DNA of 64,000 nt from Enteractinococcus coprophilus (GCF_006716305.1 NZ_VFOU01000001.1:1-64000), one strand, 5' to 3'; counted from the stretch's first letter, positions 10,411-19,382 are shown. The notes: generated by a model from the letters alone, not told the origin. Numbers and translations: made by a program.

Positions 10411-11070
10411 ATGACCACGCTGGACACTGTCAACACGAACAGCGAGTCTCTGTCGACTCGCGCCTATCGCATCCTGCTAGACCGCCTCATCATGCTGGAC
10501 ATTCAGCCCGGGGAACCCATTATGGAAAAGCACCTAGCCGAGGAAATGGGGGTGGGTCGTACGCCTCTACGTGAGGCACTCAAGCGCCTTGAGTCGGACC
10601 ACCTCGTCGTCACCTATCCGCGTCGAGGTACGTTTGCCAGCCAGGTGGATGTAACCGAACTTGCTCATGTCTCCGAAGTTCGTCAAGCCCTAGAACCCCT
10701 GGCCGCGCGTCGCGCCGCAGAGGTCAACGGCGGTGAGATGAGGGAGCAGCTTCTCGAAGTCTTGGATGAACTCAAAAGCCTCGACCCAAATCAATCGCAG
10801 CGCGACTTACTGTCTTACGACCTGTCAGTGCACCGACTCATCTACAGCGTGACCCACAATGAGCACCTGTCAGAGACCCTGATTCGACTGGACAATATCG
10901 CCACTCGCATTTGGGCGGCACTGTCGGACCGCCTACCTTCGCTCCACTCACACATTGTCGAGCACACCGAACTACTCAAACAGATCGTCGCCGGCGATGC
11001 CGAAGCCGCCGAGCAGACAGCGTCAGAACACGTGAAAAACTTCTACACCATGGTGCGCGAAGCCCTGTAA
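10411..11070 (+). CDS. GntR-family transcriptional regulator with FCD ligand domain
   Basis: This is a 219-aa FadR-subfamily regulator. The N-terminal winged helix (about residues 14-80) has the family pattern MEKHLAEEMGVGRTPLREAL. The all-helical FCD domain (about 85-215) has the metal/ligand residues typical of the family, for example the aspartate and histidines in SYDLSVHRLIY and SHIVEHTELL. An AAAGGA site precedes the ATG. It is divergent from glyA-soxBDAG-sdaA and probably represses it and itself, with glycine, serine or sarcosine as possible effector. The effector is a guess; the family and position are clear. Confidence 0.88.
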   Translation: MTTLDTVNTNSESLSTRAYRILLDRLIMLDIQPGEPIMEKHLAEEMGVGRTPLREALKRLESDHLVVTYPRRGTFASQVDVTELAHVSEVRQALEPLAARRAAEVNGGEMREQLLEVLDELKSLDPNQSQRDLLSYDLSVHRLIYSVTHNEHLSETLIRLDNIATRIWAALSDRLPSLHSHIVEHTELLKQIVAGDAEAAEQTASEHVKNFYTMVREAL

Positions 11071-11089
11071 GACGGCCCCTGCAGTCACG

Positions 11090-11120
11090 CCCGGCCTCAT
11101 CCGATAGAGGCCCGGTTTTT
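11090..11120 (+). terminator. Rho-independent terminator of the GntR gene
   Basis: A GC-rich stem (GGCCTC at 11093-11098 with GAGGCC at 11107-11112, extended by CC/GG around a bulge) is followed by five T residues at 11116-11120. It sits just after the regulator stop codon. Confidence 0.75.
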
Positions 11121-11162
11121 CTTGCCTCAAACCCTTCGATCGCACACAACCTCTAAGCCCCC

Positions 11163-11222
11163 TTGACAGTAATGTGCATCACATTCTACTGTGGTGCAAC
11201 AGCGTTGCAAGAGTTGCAACTA
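11163..11222 (+). promoter_or_regulatory. Promoter and three-half-site operator of the MHS transporter gene
   Basis: TTGACA (11163-11168) and TCTACT (11185-11190) are spaced by 16 bases. The spacer region contains AGTAATGTGCATCACA (11168-11183), which also forms a 15-bp palindrome AATGTG-CAT-CACATT. Downstream lies TGCAAC-AGC-GTTGCA (11195-11209), then TGCAAC (11215-11220) as a direct repeat 20 bases from the first half-site. The whole element overlaps the predicted transcription start and recurs upstream of creatinase 2, creatininase and dimethylglycine oxidase. Confidence 0.7.
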
Positions 11223-11243
11223 TTGATGCTACGGCGGTGAAGA

Positions 11244-12599
11244 ATGTCTGAACCAAGCGCTCCGACCTTCAAAGAAGATTTAGGTCCAACGCTTTCGGGC
11301 CAAGAACGTCCACATCCTGGGGGGATCGGAACCAAAGCACGTCGCAAAGTTATTGTGGCGAGTTTCATTGGCAACTTTGTCGAATGGTTTGATTACGGCG
11401 CATACAGCTATCTGGCTGTTGTCATTGCTGCCGTATTCTTCCCGTCAGACAACCTTACCGAAGGATTAATCTGGACGTTTGCGTTGTTTGCGGTGTCTTT
11501 CCTTGTACGGCCGCTCGGTGGGTTCATCTGGGGCCACATCGGCGACCGGGTCGGCCGACGCAACGCACTAGCATGGTCCATTCTGATTATGAGTGCCTCC
11601 ACTGTCTGCATCGGATTGCTACCCGGTGCGGCCACACTCGGCTTATGGGCCCCGGCATTACTGTTACTTTTCCGCGTGCTGCAAGGATTCAGCGCATCGG
11701 GAGAATACGCCGGAGCATCGGCATACCTCGTCGAGTATGCGCCTAAAGGCAAACGCGGCATTTACGCAGCCGTCGTGCCAGGATCGACCGCAGCAGGTCT
11801 ACTATTCGGCTCGCTCATGGCAACCACGCTGACTGCGTCACTGACGACCGCAGAGATGGAATCATGGGGCTGGAGGCTTCCTTTCCTCCTGGCAGCTCCA
11901 CTTGGGCTCATCGGCGTATATATCCGTCGAAAACTAGAGGACTCCCCTGTCTTCCAGGAAATGGCACAAGAAGATGAAGCCGTCAAAGCACCTGTATGGG
12001 CCCTGTTCCGTGACCACTGGCGTGCACTAGTTCGTGCCACAGCAGCAGTGCTGCTCAATGCCGTAGGTTTCTATGTCATCTTGACCTACATGCCGACCTA
12101 CTTGTCCCAGACCATCGGGCTTGATCTCACTACAGCCAACGTCACTACCACCATATCGCTGATCACCTACATTGGATTCATCTTCCTCACAGGACATCTA
12201 TCTGACCGCTTTGGGCGCCGCAAAATTCTCATGAGTGCTTCTGTACTGTTCATCCTGCTCACCGTGCCCGCATTCTTACTGCTCGGCACAGGTAGTGTAG
12301 TGGTGATTCTGCTGGTCCAAGTCCTGCTAGGCGCCATGCTGACACTCAATGACGGCAGCCTGGCCAGTTTCCTCGCAGAGAGCTTCCCCACCCGAGTACG
12401 TTACTCCGGCTTCGCTGTGTCATTCAACGTGGGTAACGCGATCTTTGGCGGAACCGCCCCGGCTATTGCAACTTTGCTAATTGCTAGCACTGGCAGCGCC
12501 ATTGCTCCGGGCTGGTACCTGATGGGCGCAGCTGTTATCGCGCTGATAGCTGTCTGGCTCTCACCAGAAACAAGCCACAAAGAACTCGAAGACTGCTAA
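11244..12599 (+). CDS. MHS-family MFS transporter (ProP-like proton symporter)
   Basis: This is a 451-aa integral membrane protein with about 12 hydrophobic segments. The family signatures are visible: FIGNFVEWFDYGAYSYLA at the first helix, GHIGDRVGRRNALAWSI in the 2-3 loop, LQGFSASGEYAGASAYLVEYAPKGKRG in helices 4-5, and LSDRFGRRKIL in the 8-9 loop. Relatives carry proline/betaine, shikimate, citrate or alpha-ketoglutarate with protons. The operator shared with the creatinine and dimethylglycine genes suggests a methylated glycine compound (betaine, dimethylglycine, sarcosine or creatine) as substrate. That is inference. Confidence 0.85.
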   Translation: MSEPSAPTFKEDLGPTLSGQERPHPGGIGTKARRKVIVASFIGNFVEWFDYGAYSYLAVVIAAVFFPSDNLTEGLIWTFALFAVSFLVRPLGGFIWGHIGDRVGRRNALAWSILIMSASTVCIGLLPGAATLGLWAPALLLLFRVLQGFSASGEYAGASAYLVEYAPKGKRGIYAAVVPGSTAAGLLFGSLMATTLTASLTTAEMESWGWRLPFLLAAPLGLIGVYIRRKLEDSPVFQEMAQEDEAVKAPVWALFRDHWRALVRATAAVLLNAVGFYVILTYMPTYLSQTIGLDLTTANVTTTISLITYIGFIFLTGHLSDRFGRRKILMSASVLFILLTVPAFLLLGTGSVVVILLVQVLLGAMLTLNDGSLASFLAESFPTRVRYSGFAVSFNVGNAIFGGTAPAIATLLIASTGSAIAPGWYLMGAAVIALIAVWLSPETSHKELEDC

Positions 12600-12643
12600 G
12601 CATCTTGTAGTCCCCAACTCGGGCCGACTTTGTTCAGAGTGCA

Positions 12644-13333
12644 CTACACGGTGACTCGAGCGAATTCGGCCCGAAATATTATGTGGTGTAATTGTGGCAA
12701 GGTAAATTCTGGCATTCGACCAAAAGATCTCCGTTGGTGCTCGACGTCAAGCTTAGAGGTTACACCCAGCAAGAGGTCATCACGTTGTGTGCGGCTGAAC
12801 TGTCCAAAGCCGAGCGCACGAGCAACGAAAGCATCCAACCAGGCGTTTTGCACCTCCGATAAGTGCGGGGTGTAGTGGCCTAGCACGATCAAGAAATAGT
12901 CCCAAGCCGGGGTGGGTACCCCATCGGTGGTCAATAATGCATCGCGCTGTTGCTGCGACGCCGGATCAACATCCGCTGCACTGTTGATGCCTGCGTCCAG
13001 CAACGCACCAGCGGCGGTCATCAACCTGTCGATTTGGTATTGTTCGGCAACGAAATCTGCCAACCCAAAAGGACCTAGCGTGGCAAGGAGTCGCATCATA
13101 TTGGCCGGGCCCCGAAAAGCTTTATACGCTCTGAGCCGCGGCAGCACCCCGGCCCCATAGGCGCCGTCTGCTTCGGCCCCGATGCTCAAGATCGTGTCCA
13201 TAAGCGCGACTTCTACGGCGGTTGTCCAATTCCCGGTGGCACCGTTAAACGGACGTGCCCCGGTTCTAGTGGCTGCTTCGGCTAGTGCGGTGAGATCAGT
13301 CTCGGTGGGAGAAGCCATGAAATTCGCTTTCAT
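12644..13333 (-). CDS. Conserved hypothetical protein with HhH/endonuclease III-like helical pattern
   Basis: About 229 aa, with no firm family name. The middle (GPFGLADFVAEQY, then ALLDAGINSAADV) and the end (TPAWDYFLIVLGHYTPHLSEVQNAW, then VARAL) resemble helix-hairpin-helix proteins of the endonuclease III fold found as hypotheticals in actinobacteria. No iron-sulfur cysteine loop or catalytic lysine/aspartate pair was recognised, so enzymatic activity is doubtful. The start is uncertain: ATGs at 13333 and 13318 have weak ribosome sites, and upstream starts at 13360 and 13408 remain open. It converges on the MHS gene and diverges from the IclR gene. Confidence 0.6.
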   Translation of the reverse strand: MKANFMASPTETDLTALAEAATRTGARPFNGATGNWTTAVEVALMDTILSIGAEADGAYGAGVLPRLRAYKAFRGPANMMRLLATLGPFGLADFVAEQYQIDRLMTAAGALLDAGINSAADVDPASQQQRDALLTTDGVPTPAWDYFLIVLGHYTPHLSEVQNAWLDAFVARALGFGQFSRTQRDDLLLGVTSKLDVEHQRRSFGRMPEFTLPQLHHIIFRAEFARVTV

Positions 13334-13470
13334 TTCTGACAATACAGGGCACGGCTTCATCCTATACCTGCAGCACAACTTCACGAGCGCTATATAGTCG
13401 CTTCTCAACCATGACTCAGGTCAGGGCTGTGACGTAAGATTCTTAAGTGTTCCCACATCAAAGGAGATCC

Positions 13471-14232
13471 ATGAGTGCCCCTCGCAACTCGGTAGTTCAT
13501 AACGTTATCGACGTCTTGCGATGCTTTTCATCCGAGTATCCCCTGGTGGGCGTCACAGAGATAGCTGATCGAGTCGGGTTACATAAATCCTCGGTTTCTC
13601 GCCTATTAACCACTCTGGAAGCCGAGGGGTGGGTCGAGCAGGATTCCATCACTCGGCGATACCAGCTCGGGCTCGGACTGATTGCCATTGCCGGACCATT
13701 GCTGGCAAATCTCAACGTCCGGCAAGTGGCTTATCCATATCTGCAGGAATTGGCTGAAACAACGAAAGAAACCGCAGTTTTAGCGGTGTGGCAAGGGTCC
13801 GTGGCAGTCACGGTCGAACAAATCGCTTCCGATCGCACAGTCAAACATACTTCCCCACTAGGCGCGCGTTACGCATCAACGGGTTCAGCCTCGGTGCAGG
13901 TCTTCCTGGCCGAAATGTCCGATGAACAGGTCACCACATTGTTGGATGAAGGCACCATCGAGTTGCAGCATGGATGGACGCGAGCAAAATTGCGTAAACG
14001 GCTCGAGGCGGTCCGCAAGCAAGGGTATGCCACGAACTTGCAAGAAACCTTTGATGACGAAGTGGGGATTGCTGCACCGGTCTACGATCATCGGCGCGAA
14101 GTCGTCGCTGCGGTCTTGATCGCCGCGCCCTCCTATCGGAGTGATGAGCAGACCACCCAGGCGTTGATAGACCAGTGCGTGGCGACCGCAGCAAAGATTT
14201 CCACCCGGATGGGAAATCCAGACTCGCAATAA
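13471..14232 (+). CDS. IclR-family transcriptional regulator
   Basis: A 253-aa regulator with an N-terminal winged helix (residues about 8-70; VTEIADRVGLHKSSVSRLLTTLE is the recognition region) and a C-terminal effector-binding domain with the typical RYASTGSASVQVFLAE and DDEVGIAAPVYDHRREVVAA motifs. The ATG at 13471 is preceded by a strong AAAGGAG, so the upstream in-frame ATG at 13447 is rejected. Its target is unknown. Its own upstream region lacks the GTTGC element seen at other promoters here. A weak hairpin (14219-14240) follows the stop codon. Confidence 0.9.
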   Translation: MSAPRNSVVHNVIDVLRCFSSEYPLVGVTEIADRVGLHKSSVSRLLTTLEAEGWVEQDSITRRYQLGLGLIAIAGPLLANLNVRQVAYPYLQELAETTKETAVLAVWQGSVAVTVEQIASDRTVKHTSPLGARYASTGSASVQVFLAEMSDEQVTTLLDEGTIELQHGWTRAKLRKRLEAVRKQGYATNLQETFDDEVGIAAPVYDHRREVVAAVLIAAPSYRSDEQTTQALIDQCVATAAKISTRMGNPDSQ

Positions 14233-14262
14233 CCGCGAGACTGGATTGTCTTGTGTTGCACA

Positions 14263-15237
14263 TTAGTCGATTGCGGTTGGCACCACGAGCACGGGCGTGA
14301 CAGCACGGTTCAACACCGCCTGGCTCACGGACCCCAAGAGCAAACCGGCAAATCCACCACGACCGCGTGTACCCACGACTGCCATGTCGGCGGTGCGCGA
14401 CGCCTCTGCTAATGCATCTGCAGGTGAAGCATCAAAGAAACGCCAATGCACCTCAACGGAGCTTTGTTCGGCAACCTGTTCGGCAACCTTTGCCAGGCGC
14501 TTGGCGACATCTTTGCGCAGGTCTGGCACCTCTGCTTGATAAATTGGTGAGACAGGCATCCACATGCTGCCAGTGAAAGGTTGGGCCGTAACCAACGTCA
14601 GAGATTTGCCTAACACTTGGGCATGTTTTGCTGCATGCAATGACAATTCCACCGGGTAGGCATCCAGGTCGACGCCCACGACAACGGTTCCACTAAAGTT
14701 AGTAGGGTCACCATCATCCTGGGATGATAGGACTCCGAACTCCGACAATTCTGGACTGCCCGATAACCGTGCAAATTGCGTTTCCAAGTGCTCACCGGAG
14801 TGGCGTTTTTCTGGAATAACCAAGGTCGGGCATTTAGCATGCGAAGCAACCGAGGCCGAAACGCTCCCCAAAAAGCGACCAGCAAACCGGCTGCGTCCAC
14901 GCTTGCCCACCACCACGAGCACCGCGTCTTGGGAAGCCTTGATGAGTGCACCGGCTGCATCACTTTCGATCGTGGTGCCGCTGATGCCAAGCTCGGAATC
15001 ATCGACGGTAGCTACCAAGTCATTAATAACCGCCTGGGCATTTTCTTGAGCCAGGCCTTGGGTGTTCTCTGGAAGATACTCGTATCCTGGTTCGGTGTAA
15101 GCCGCAATGACTCGCAAGCCGTAACCAAATTTCTGGGCAATTTCAACGGCAACGTCGAATGCTCGTTCGCTGTTTTCTGATCCGTCCACACCAACGACGA
15201 CAGTACCTGTTGCTGGATGCTCTGCGATGTGTCTCAT
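14263..15237 (-). CDS. Tandem-domain universal stress protein
   Basis: A 324-aa cytoplasmic protein with two Usp domains (about 8-150 and 185-322). Both carry the ATP-binding glycine motif: GKRGRSRFAGRFLGSVS in the first and GTRGRGGFAGLLLGSVS in the second, after VVVGVDGSENS and VVVGVDLDAYP starts. Two-domain, ATP-binding Usps are common in actinobacteria and are linked to hypoxia, nutrient limitation and osmotic stress. The gene diverges from the YuiF-like carrier at 15318, so the two may be co-controlled. Confidence 0.93.
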   Translation of the reverse strand: MRHIAEHPATGTVVVGVDGSENSERAFDVAVEIAQKFGYGLRVIAAYTEPGYEYLPENTQGLAQENAQAVINDLVATVDDSELGISGTTIESDAAGALIKASQDAVLVVVGKRGRSRFAGRFLGSVSASVASHAKCPTLVIPEKRHSGEHLETQFARLSGSPELSEFGVLSSQDDGDPTNFSGTVVVGVDLDAYPVELSLHAAKHAQVLGKSLTLVTAQPFTGSMWMPVSPIYQAEVPDLRKDVAKRLAKVAEQVAEQSSVEVHWRFFDASPADALAEASRTADMAVVGTRGRGGFAGLLLGSVSQAVLNRAVTPVLVVPTAID

Positions 15238-15317
15238 ATCACCACTTTAGCAAGCTCCCCTGAAACATAATAGGCTGCTGAGTAGCAACGAGAGGCCAAC
15301 GAACGGTTCTTCCGGCG

Positions 15318-16727
15318 ATGAATGTCAAAGGTGGGCTCGGTGCGGAGGCACCCTATGGTCTATGCTTATCGTTCGTGAATGCTGTAGTTATTTCCGTGGC
15401 CGTCATGCTTCTACTAGCACTGTTGAGGGTTCACGTAGTTATCGCCCTCTTTATCGGTGCCCTTGCTGGCGGCCTCATGGCCGGCATGGGACTAGAAGGC
15501 ACGATGCTGGCCTTCGAATCAGGTCTTGGCGACGGGGCCAAAATCGCCCTATCCTATGCCCTCCTCGGGGCGTTCGCGATGGCAGTTGCTGCTTCCGGTT
15601 TGCCCAAAGCTTTAGCCGATGCGTTAATTCGCAAGTTAGATGCGAATGCCGACGGAGCCTCTGAAAAAGTTATCACGATAACCACCTACCTGGTCATCGG
15701 TGGGATCCTGGCGATGTCCATCATGTCGCAGAACCTCATACCCGTTCATATTGCGTTCATCCCATTGCTCATACCACCGCTGTTGACCGTATTCAATCGG
15801 TTGAACCTGGATCGTCGACTCGTCGCCTGCGTTCTGACCTTTGGTCTGGTGACCACTTACATGCTGTTACCGGTGGGCTTCGGTAAAATCTTTTTGGAAG
15901 ATATTCTGCTGAGCAACATCGAACGTGCGGGCTTGGACACCTCGGGGATCAACATTGTGCAAGTCATGGCCATCCCCGCTCTGGGCATGGTCGCCGGGTT
16001 ACTCATCGCCGTATTTATTAGCTACCGCAAACCACGCCAATACGAAGAACGCCCGCTGGCAGGCGGCACAATTGTTCAACCAACGCCGACCCGCTATAAC
16101 CTCATCATGTCGATCGTAGCTATCGTGGTTACCTTTGCCATCCAGCTCATTGTGCAGTTCAGCGGTTCTGAAGCCGATGGCCTGCTTTTGGGGTCACTGG
16201 TCGGTCTCGGCATCTTCCTGCTGTCCGGTGTTGTCGAATGGAATAAGGCCGACGACGTCTTCACCTCAGGTATGCGCATGATGGCGCTGATCGGATTTGT
16301 CATGATCTCGGCGCAAGGCTTTGCCGCAGTGATCAACGAATCGAATCAGATCGAACCACTGGTCGCCGTCGTCCAAGAATTCTTCGGTGGAAACAAGGCC
16401 ATGGCAGCACTGGCCATGCTCGTGGTTGGGCTGATTGTGACCATGGGCATCGGCTCATCATTTTCGACCCTGCCAATTATCGCCGCGATTTACGTCCCAT
16501 TGTGTATCTCACTCGATTTCTCGATGGCAGCTACCGTGGCACTCGTTGGTGCGGCTGGCGCCCTGGGCGATGCTGGCTCCCCCGCTTCCGACTCCACACT
16601 GGGCTCCACCGCAGGATTAGCAGCCGATGGCCAACACGACCACATGCGAGATACTGTCATTCCGACCTTCATTCACTACAACATCCCGCTGACCGCTTCT
16701 GGTTGGGTTGCTGCGATGGTCCTCTAA
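15318..16727 (+). CDS. Na+/H+ antiporter-family (YuiF-like) membrane transporter
   Basis: A membrane protein of about 450-469 aa with 11-12 hydrophobic segments. It resembles the YuiF/NhaC-type Na_H_antiporter family: MSIMSQNLIPVHIAFIPLLIPPLL, the central GAGGALGDAGSPASDSTLGSTAGL re-entrant motif (near residues 415-440) and a C-terminal HYNIPL. Members exchange protons or sodium, and some import amino acids such as histidine, so the substrate is open. The start is uncertain: no good ribosome site precedes the ATG at 15318, and the GTG at 15375 starts directly at the first helix. Confidence 0.75.
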   Translation: MNVKGGLGAEAPYGLCLSFVNAVVISVAVMLLLALLRVHVVIALFIGALAGGLMAGMGLEGTMLAFESGLGDGAKIALSYALLGAFAMAVAASGLPKALADALIRKLDANADGASEKVITITTYLVIGGILAMSIMSQNLIPVHIAFIPLLIPPLLTVFNRLNLDRRLVACVLTFGLVTTYMLLPVGFGKIFLEDILLSNIERAGLDTSGINIVQVMAIPALGMVAGLLIAVFISYRKPRQYEERPLAGGTIVQPTPTRYNLIMSIVAIVVTFAIQLIVQFSGSEADGLLLGSLVGLGIFLLSGVVEWNKADDVFTSGMRMMALIGFVMISAQGFAAVINESNQIEPLVAVVQEFFGGNKAMAALAMLVVGLIVTMGIGSSFSTLPIIAAIYVPLCISLDFSMAATVALVGAAGALGDAGSPASDSTLGSTAGLAADGQHDHMRDTVIPTFIHYNIPLTASGWVAAMVL

Positions 16728-16740
16728 GCATCGACCAGTC

Positions 16741-17382
16741 CTAATTCTCGGTGCGTGGCTTTCGAACCTGCTCAGCTATCCGACTGATCACGCGGATCAC
16801 GAGCCCCACGGTGAGGGCTGAAAAGAGCGTACCTTCGCGTACGCCATACAGCCCATCGAGCAGCACCCAGGACGCGATCACTGCTAAGGTCACCATGATC
16901 GTATCGACCACGATTTTGACGGTTCCGTAGGGGATATTTTGCAAAACCGTGTAGATCGCAAAAACAATCCCATCACCAGGCAGGTATGTCAGACGCGGTT
17001 GCACCTCAATAAACACCCCCAGAGCCAGACTCACCACACTGACGGTAATCCAGGCCCACTGTTCAAGATAACTCGACGGATTAAGCCAGGACGTCAGGTG
17101 CATACACAAATCAACGAGCAGCCCAAAGGCAACAGTGACAGGTATCTGGATGAGCTGGAATAACTTGAACCTGCGACGCAGTACGAGCGCTTGCAACCCG
17201 ACGAATAACAAGTTCAGCGTCATGACGTAGGTCCCCACGCTGACGGGAGTTGCAAAAGATAGCACTGTGGGCAACGAAGCAATCGGCGCTGTTCCGAGAT
17301 CTGCCCGGACAGAGATGGCAATACCCATCGCGATCAAGAACACTCCGACAAGAAAGACAAGGCTTCGATTAATGTGGCGCAT
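16741..17382 (-). CDS. YczE/YitT-like integral membrane protein
   Basis: A 213-aa protein with five to six predicted helices (FLVGVFLIAMGIAISVRADLGTAPI near the N-terminus, then PGDGIVFAIYTVLQ). The pattern fits the YczE family of putative membrane proteins found in firmicutes and actinobacteria. Function is unknown in the family; some members sit beside regulators or antibiotic genes. The ATG at 17382 (MRHINRSL) starts just before the first helix; a GTG at 17439 would add 19 residues. It converges on the YuiF-like gene, 13 bases apart. Confidence 0.7.
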   Translation of the reverse strand: MRHINRSLVFLVGVFLIAMGIAISVRADLGTAPIASLPTVLSFATPVSVGTYVMTLNLLFVGLQALVLRRRFKLFQLIQIPVTVAFGLLVDLCMHLTSWLNPSSYLEQWAWITVSVVSLALGVFIEVQPRLTYLPGDGIVFAIYTVLQNIPYGTVKIVVDTIMVTLAVIASWVLLDGLYGVREGTLFSALTVGLVIRVISRIAEQVRKPRTEN

Positions 17383-17714
17383 CACTCGTGACGACCCCGG
17401 ACCATAGGTAGGCCACCAATAGTTCGTTGAGTTCTCCACAGTCCTGGTGTGCCGTGTCCTTGAATCCTCACCACGTTCAGTCCCGGGCAGATATCATTCA
17501 CCGTCTTCTGTTGTTGTGCACGCTGACTCCAACCCTTATCCGTTGTATCAGCGCAGGTTTGTCCCTCGAGTCATTGTAATGGCGCAATCCGCAAACACTG
17601 GCCATGTAGCACTGACTAGGTCTTCTGGCTGGTTTGGCTGCGGCAAGATGGCTGGGAACGTATGACGCTGAACACTTACACCGGGCGCGTACAAGGATCA
17701 CAGCGGGTCTTATC

Positions 17715-17744
17715 TTGAAGTCGCTTTTAACCGGTGCATAGGAT
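17715..17744 (+). promoter_or_regulatory. Candidate promoter of creatinase 1
   Basis: TTGAAG (17715-17720) and TAGGAT (17739-17744) are 18 bases apart, about 58 bases before the creatinase start. The rest of the 419-base gap (17383-17801) holds no convincing gene or RNA. It lacks the GTTGC element found at the other creatine-pathway promoters. Confidence 0.4.
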
Positions 17745-17801
17745 GGGGTCGAACGATAAGGCACAGAATATGACCCCAGAGTTGAAGTGGAGCATCGCTT
17801 A

Positions 17802-19058
17802 ATGACTAGCCCGATCAAACCTCACAAAACCGACCACAGTACGGTCCCGCATGTTTTTACGCAGCACAACGGTGATCAGCAGGAGCTGACGTTCTCACCA
17901 GCGGAATTCGATCGCCGGCTGGCTAACGCTCGAAAAGTGATGGCGGCTGATGATGTGGAGGCGCTGGTACTCACCAGCATGCACAATATCAAGTACTTCT
18001 CTGATTTCGTTCCTTCCCCCTTCGGTCGGCTTTTCGGCATCATCATCACCCCTGAAGATTCCATTACCATCACCCCCTGGGTTGATGGCGGCATGCCTTG
18101 GCGCACTACGTACGGTGACAATATCGTCTACTCGGATTGGGATGCACAAAACTTTTTCCGCGCCATCCAGCACACGCTGGATGAACGCAACATCAAACCG
18201 CGCCGGTTGGGGATCGAACACGATGGCCTCACCGTTGAGGAATACCACCGCCTCCACGATTGGTTCGACGGCGTTGAGCTTGTCAACGTAGCTACGGATC
18301 TGATGAATCAGCGCGTGGTCAAATCAGAGGAAGAGATTCACCTGATCAGCGAGGGTGCACGAATCGCTGATATTGGCGGTCGGGCGATTAAAAATGCAAT
18401 TACGGAAGGCATCACCGAATACGAATTGGCCTTGATTGGTACCGAAGCGATGGTGCCCGAGATCGCCAAGTCCTATCCCTCACGAGAACTCCGCGAAACC
18501 TGGTGCCTCGTGCAGGCCGGTATCAACACTGATGGTGCACACAACTGGCCGACTACCCGCAAACTGCAAAAAGGTGACATCTTATCGATCAACTGCTTCC
18601 CGATGATGTCAGGCCACTACACCGCTATGGAACGCACCATGTTCTTAGGTCAGCCAGACAAACGCAGCCTGGAATTATGGAAGATTAACGTTGAGGCCTT
18701 TGAACTCGGAAAAGAACTTATCAAGCCTGGCGCCGTTGCCCAGGATATTGCAGCTGAACTCAACCGGTTCTTCGAAAAACATGACCTGCTGAAATACGCC
18801 CCGATCGGTTATGGTCACTCGTTTGGTGTCATGAGCCCCTATTACGGTCGCGAAGCCGCGATGGAGTTCCGTGAAGACATCGAAACAGAACTGAAACCAA
18901 ACATGGTGGTTTCGATGGAACCGATGTTGACCATTCCAAATAATTTGCCGGGCGCTGGCGCGTACCGTGAACACGATATCCTCGTGCTCACGGAAGATGG
19001 GCACAAAAACCTGACCGATTTTGAAGTCGGCCCGGAACATAACATCATCGACTCATAG
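17802..19058 (+). CDS. Creatinase (creatine amidinohydrolase), paralogue 1
   Basis: It hydrolyses creatine to sarcosine and urea. The 418-aa protein has the two-domain pita-bread (M24) fold, but with the creatinase motif GINTDGAHN near residue 240, whose histidine matches the catalytic His of Pseudomonas creatinase. The aspartate metal ligands of true M24 aminopeptidases are replaced (DILSINCFP), while YGHSFGV, the glutamate in VSMEPML and YREHDILV are kept. The ATG at 17802 has GGAG nine bases upstream. The gene stands alone, away from sox and creatininase, and is probably regulated separately from paralogue 2. Confidence 0.88.
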   Translation: MTSPIKPHKTDHSTVPHVFTQHNGDQQELTFSPAEFDRRLANARKVMAADDVEALVLTSMHNIKYFSDFVPSPFGRLFGIIITPEDSITITPWVDGGMPWRTTYGDNIVYSDWDAQNFFRAIQHTLDERNIKPRRLGIEHDGLTVEEYHRLHDWFDGVELVNVATDLMNQRVVKSEEEIHLISEGARIADIGGRAIKNAITEGITEYELALIGTEAMVPEIAKSYPSRELRETWCLVQAGINTDGAHNWPTTRKLQKGDILSINCFPMMSGHYTAMERTMFLGQPDKRSLELWKINVEAFELGKELIKPGAVAQDIAAELNRFFEKHDLLKYAPIGYGHSFGVMSPYYGREAAMEFREDIETELKPNMVVSMEPMLTIPNNLPGAGAYREHDILVLTEDGHKNLTDFEVGPEHNIIDS

Positions 19059-19077
19059 TCATACCGAGATGCTATGC

Positions 19078-19113
19078 GGTATGGGTGGGGAAGTACGTTT
19101 CCCCACCTATACC
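19078..19113 (+). terminator. Rho-independent terminator of creatinase 1
   Basis: A 15-bp stem with one G-U pair (arms 19078-19092 and 19099-19113, loop GTACGT) is followed by TTCTTC. It lies 20 bases after the stop codon. Confidence 0.85.
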
Positions 19114-19213
19114 TTCTTCAGGACTGGTGAGGACCGTGGACTGCACGTGACCTGGGGCGTCCCGCAGTGCGCACACGGTACGAATTATGTGACTGGGAAA
19201 TAGTTGGGAACAA

Positions 19214-19243
19214 AAAACTCCCCCGCAATTGCAGGGGAGTTTT
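19214..19243 (-). terminator. Terminator after tRNA-Met
   Basis: A stem of AAAACTCCCC (19214-19223) with GGGGAGTTTT (19234-19243). On the minus strand it is followed by a T run, so it ends the tRNA transcript; it could also act on the plus strand. Confidence 0.85.
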
Positions 19244-19247
19244 ACTG

Positions 19248-19321
19248 TAGCTGTGGGCGGATTTGAACCGCCGACCTCACGATTATGAGTCGTGCGCTCT
19301 CACCAACTGAGCTACACAGCC
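19248..19321 (-). tRNA. tRNA-Met (CAT anticodon)
   Basis: The complement folds into a 74-nt cloverleaf: acceptor GGCTGTG with CACAGCT, D arm AGCTCAGTTGGTGAGAGC, anticodon stem ACGAC/GTCGT-type around CTCATAA, and T arm GGCGGTTCAAATCCGCC. The anticodon is CAT. The sequence looks like elongator tRNA-Met; a lysidine-modified tRNA-Ile2 cannot be excluded by eye. CCA is not encoded. A 14-bp palindrome GTCAGATATCTGAC (19324-19337) lies just upstream. Confidence 0.92.
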
Positions 19322-19342
19322 ACGTCAGATATCTGACTCCGG

Positions 19343-19379
19343 ATAAAAATAGCCTGCGGAGCACGCAGGCTATTTTTAT
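19343..19379 (-). terminator. Perfect hairpin between tRNA-Thr and tRNA-Met
   Basis: A 16-bp perfect stem (19343-19358 with 19364-19379) with a 5-base loop and T-rich flank forms a classical terminator directly after tRNA-Thr. It implies that most tRNA-Thr transcripts end before tRNA-Met. Confidence 0.85.
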
Positions 19380-19382
19380 CAG

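Noticed and set aside
17447-17665. A 72-codon plus-strand frame upstream of creatinase 1
   Set aside because: No ribosome site, unlikely amino-acid composition and no family resemblance.
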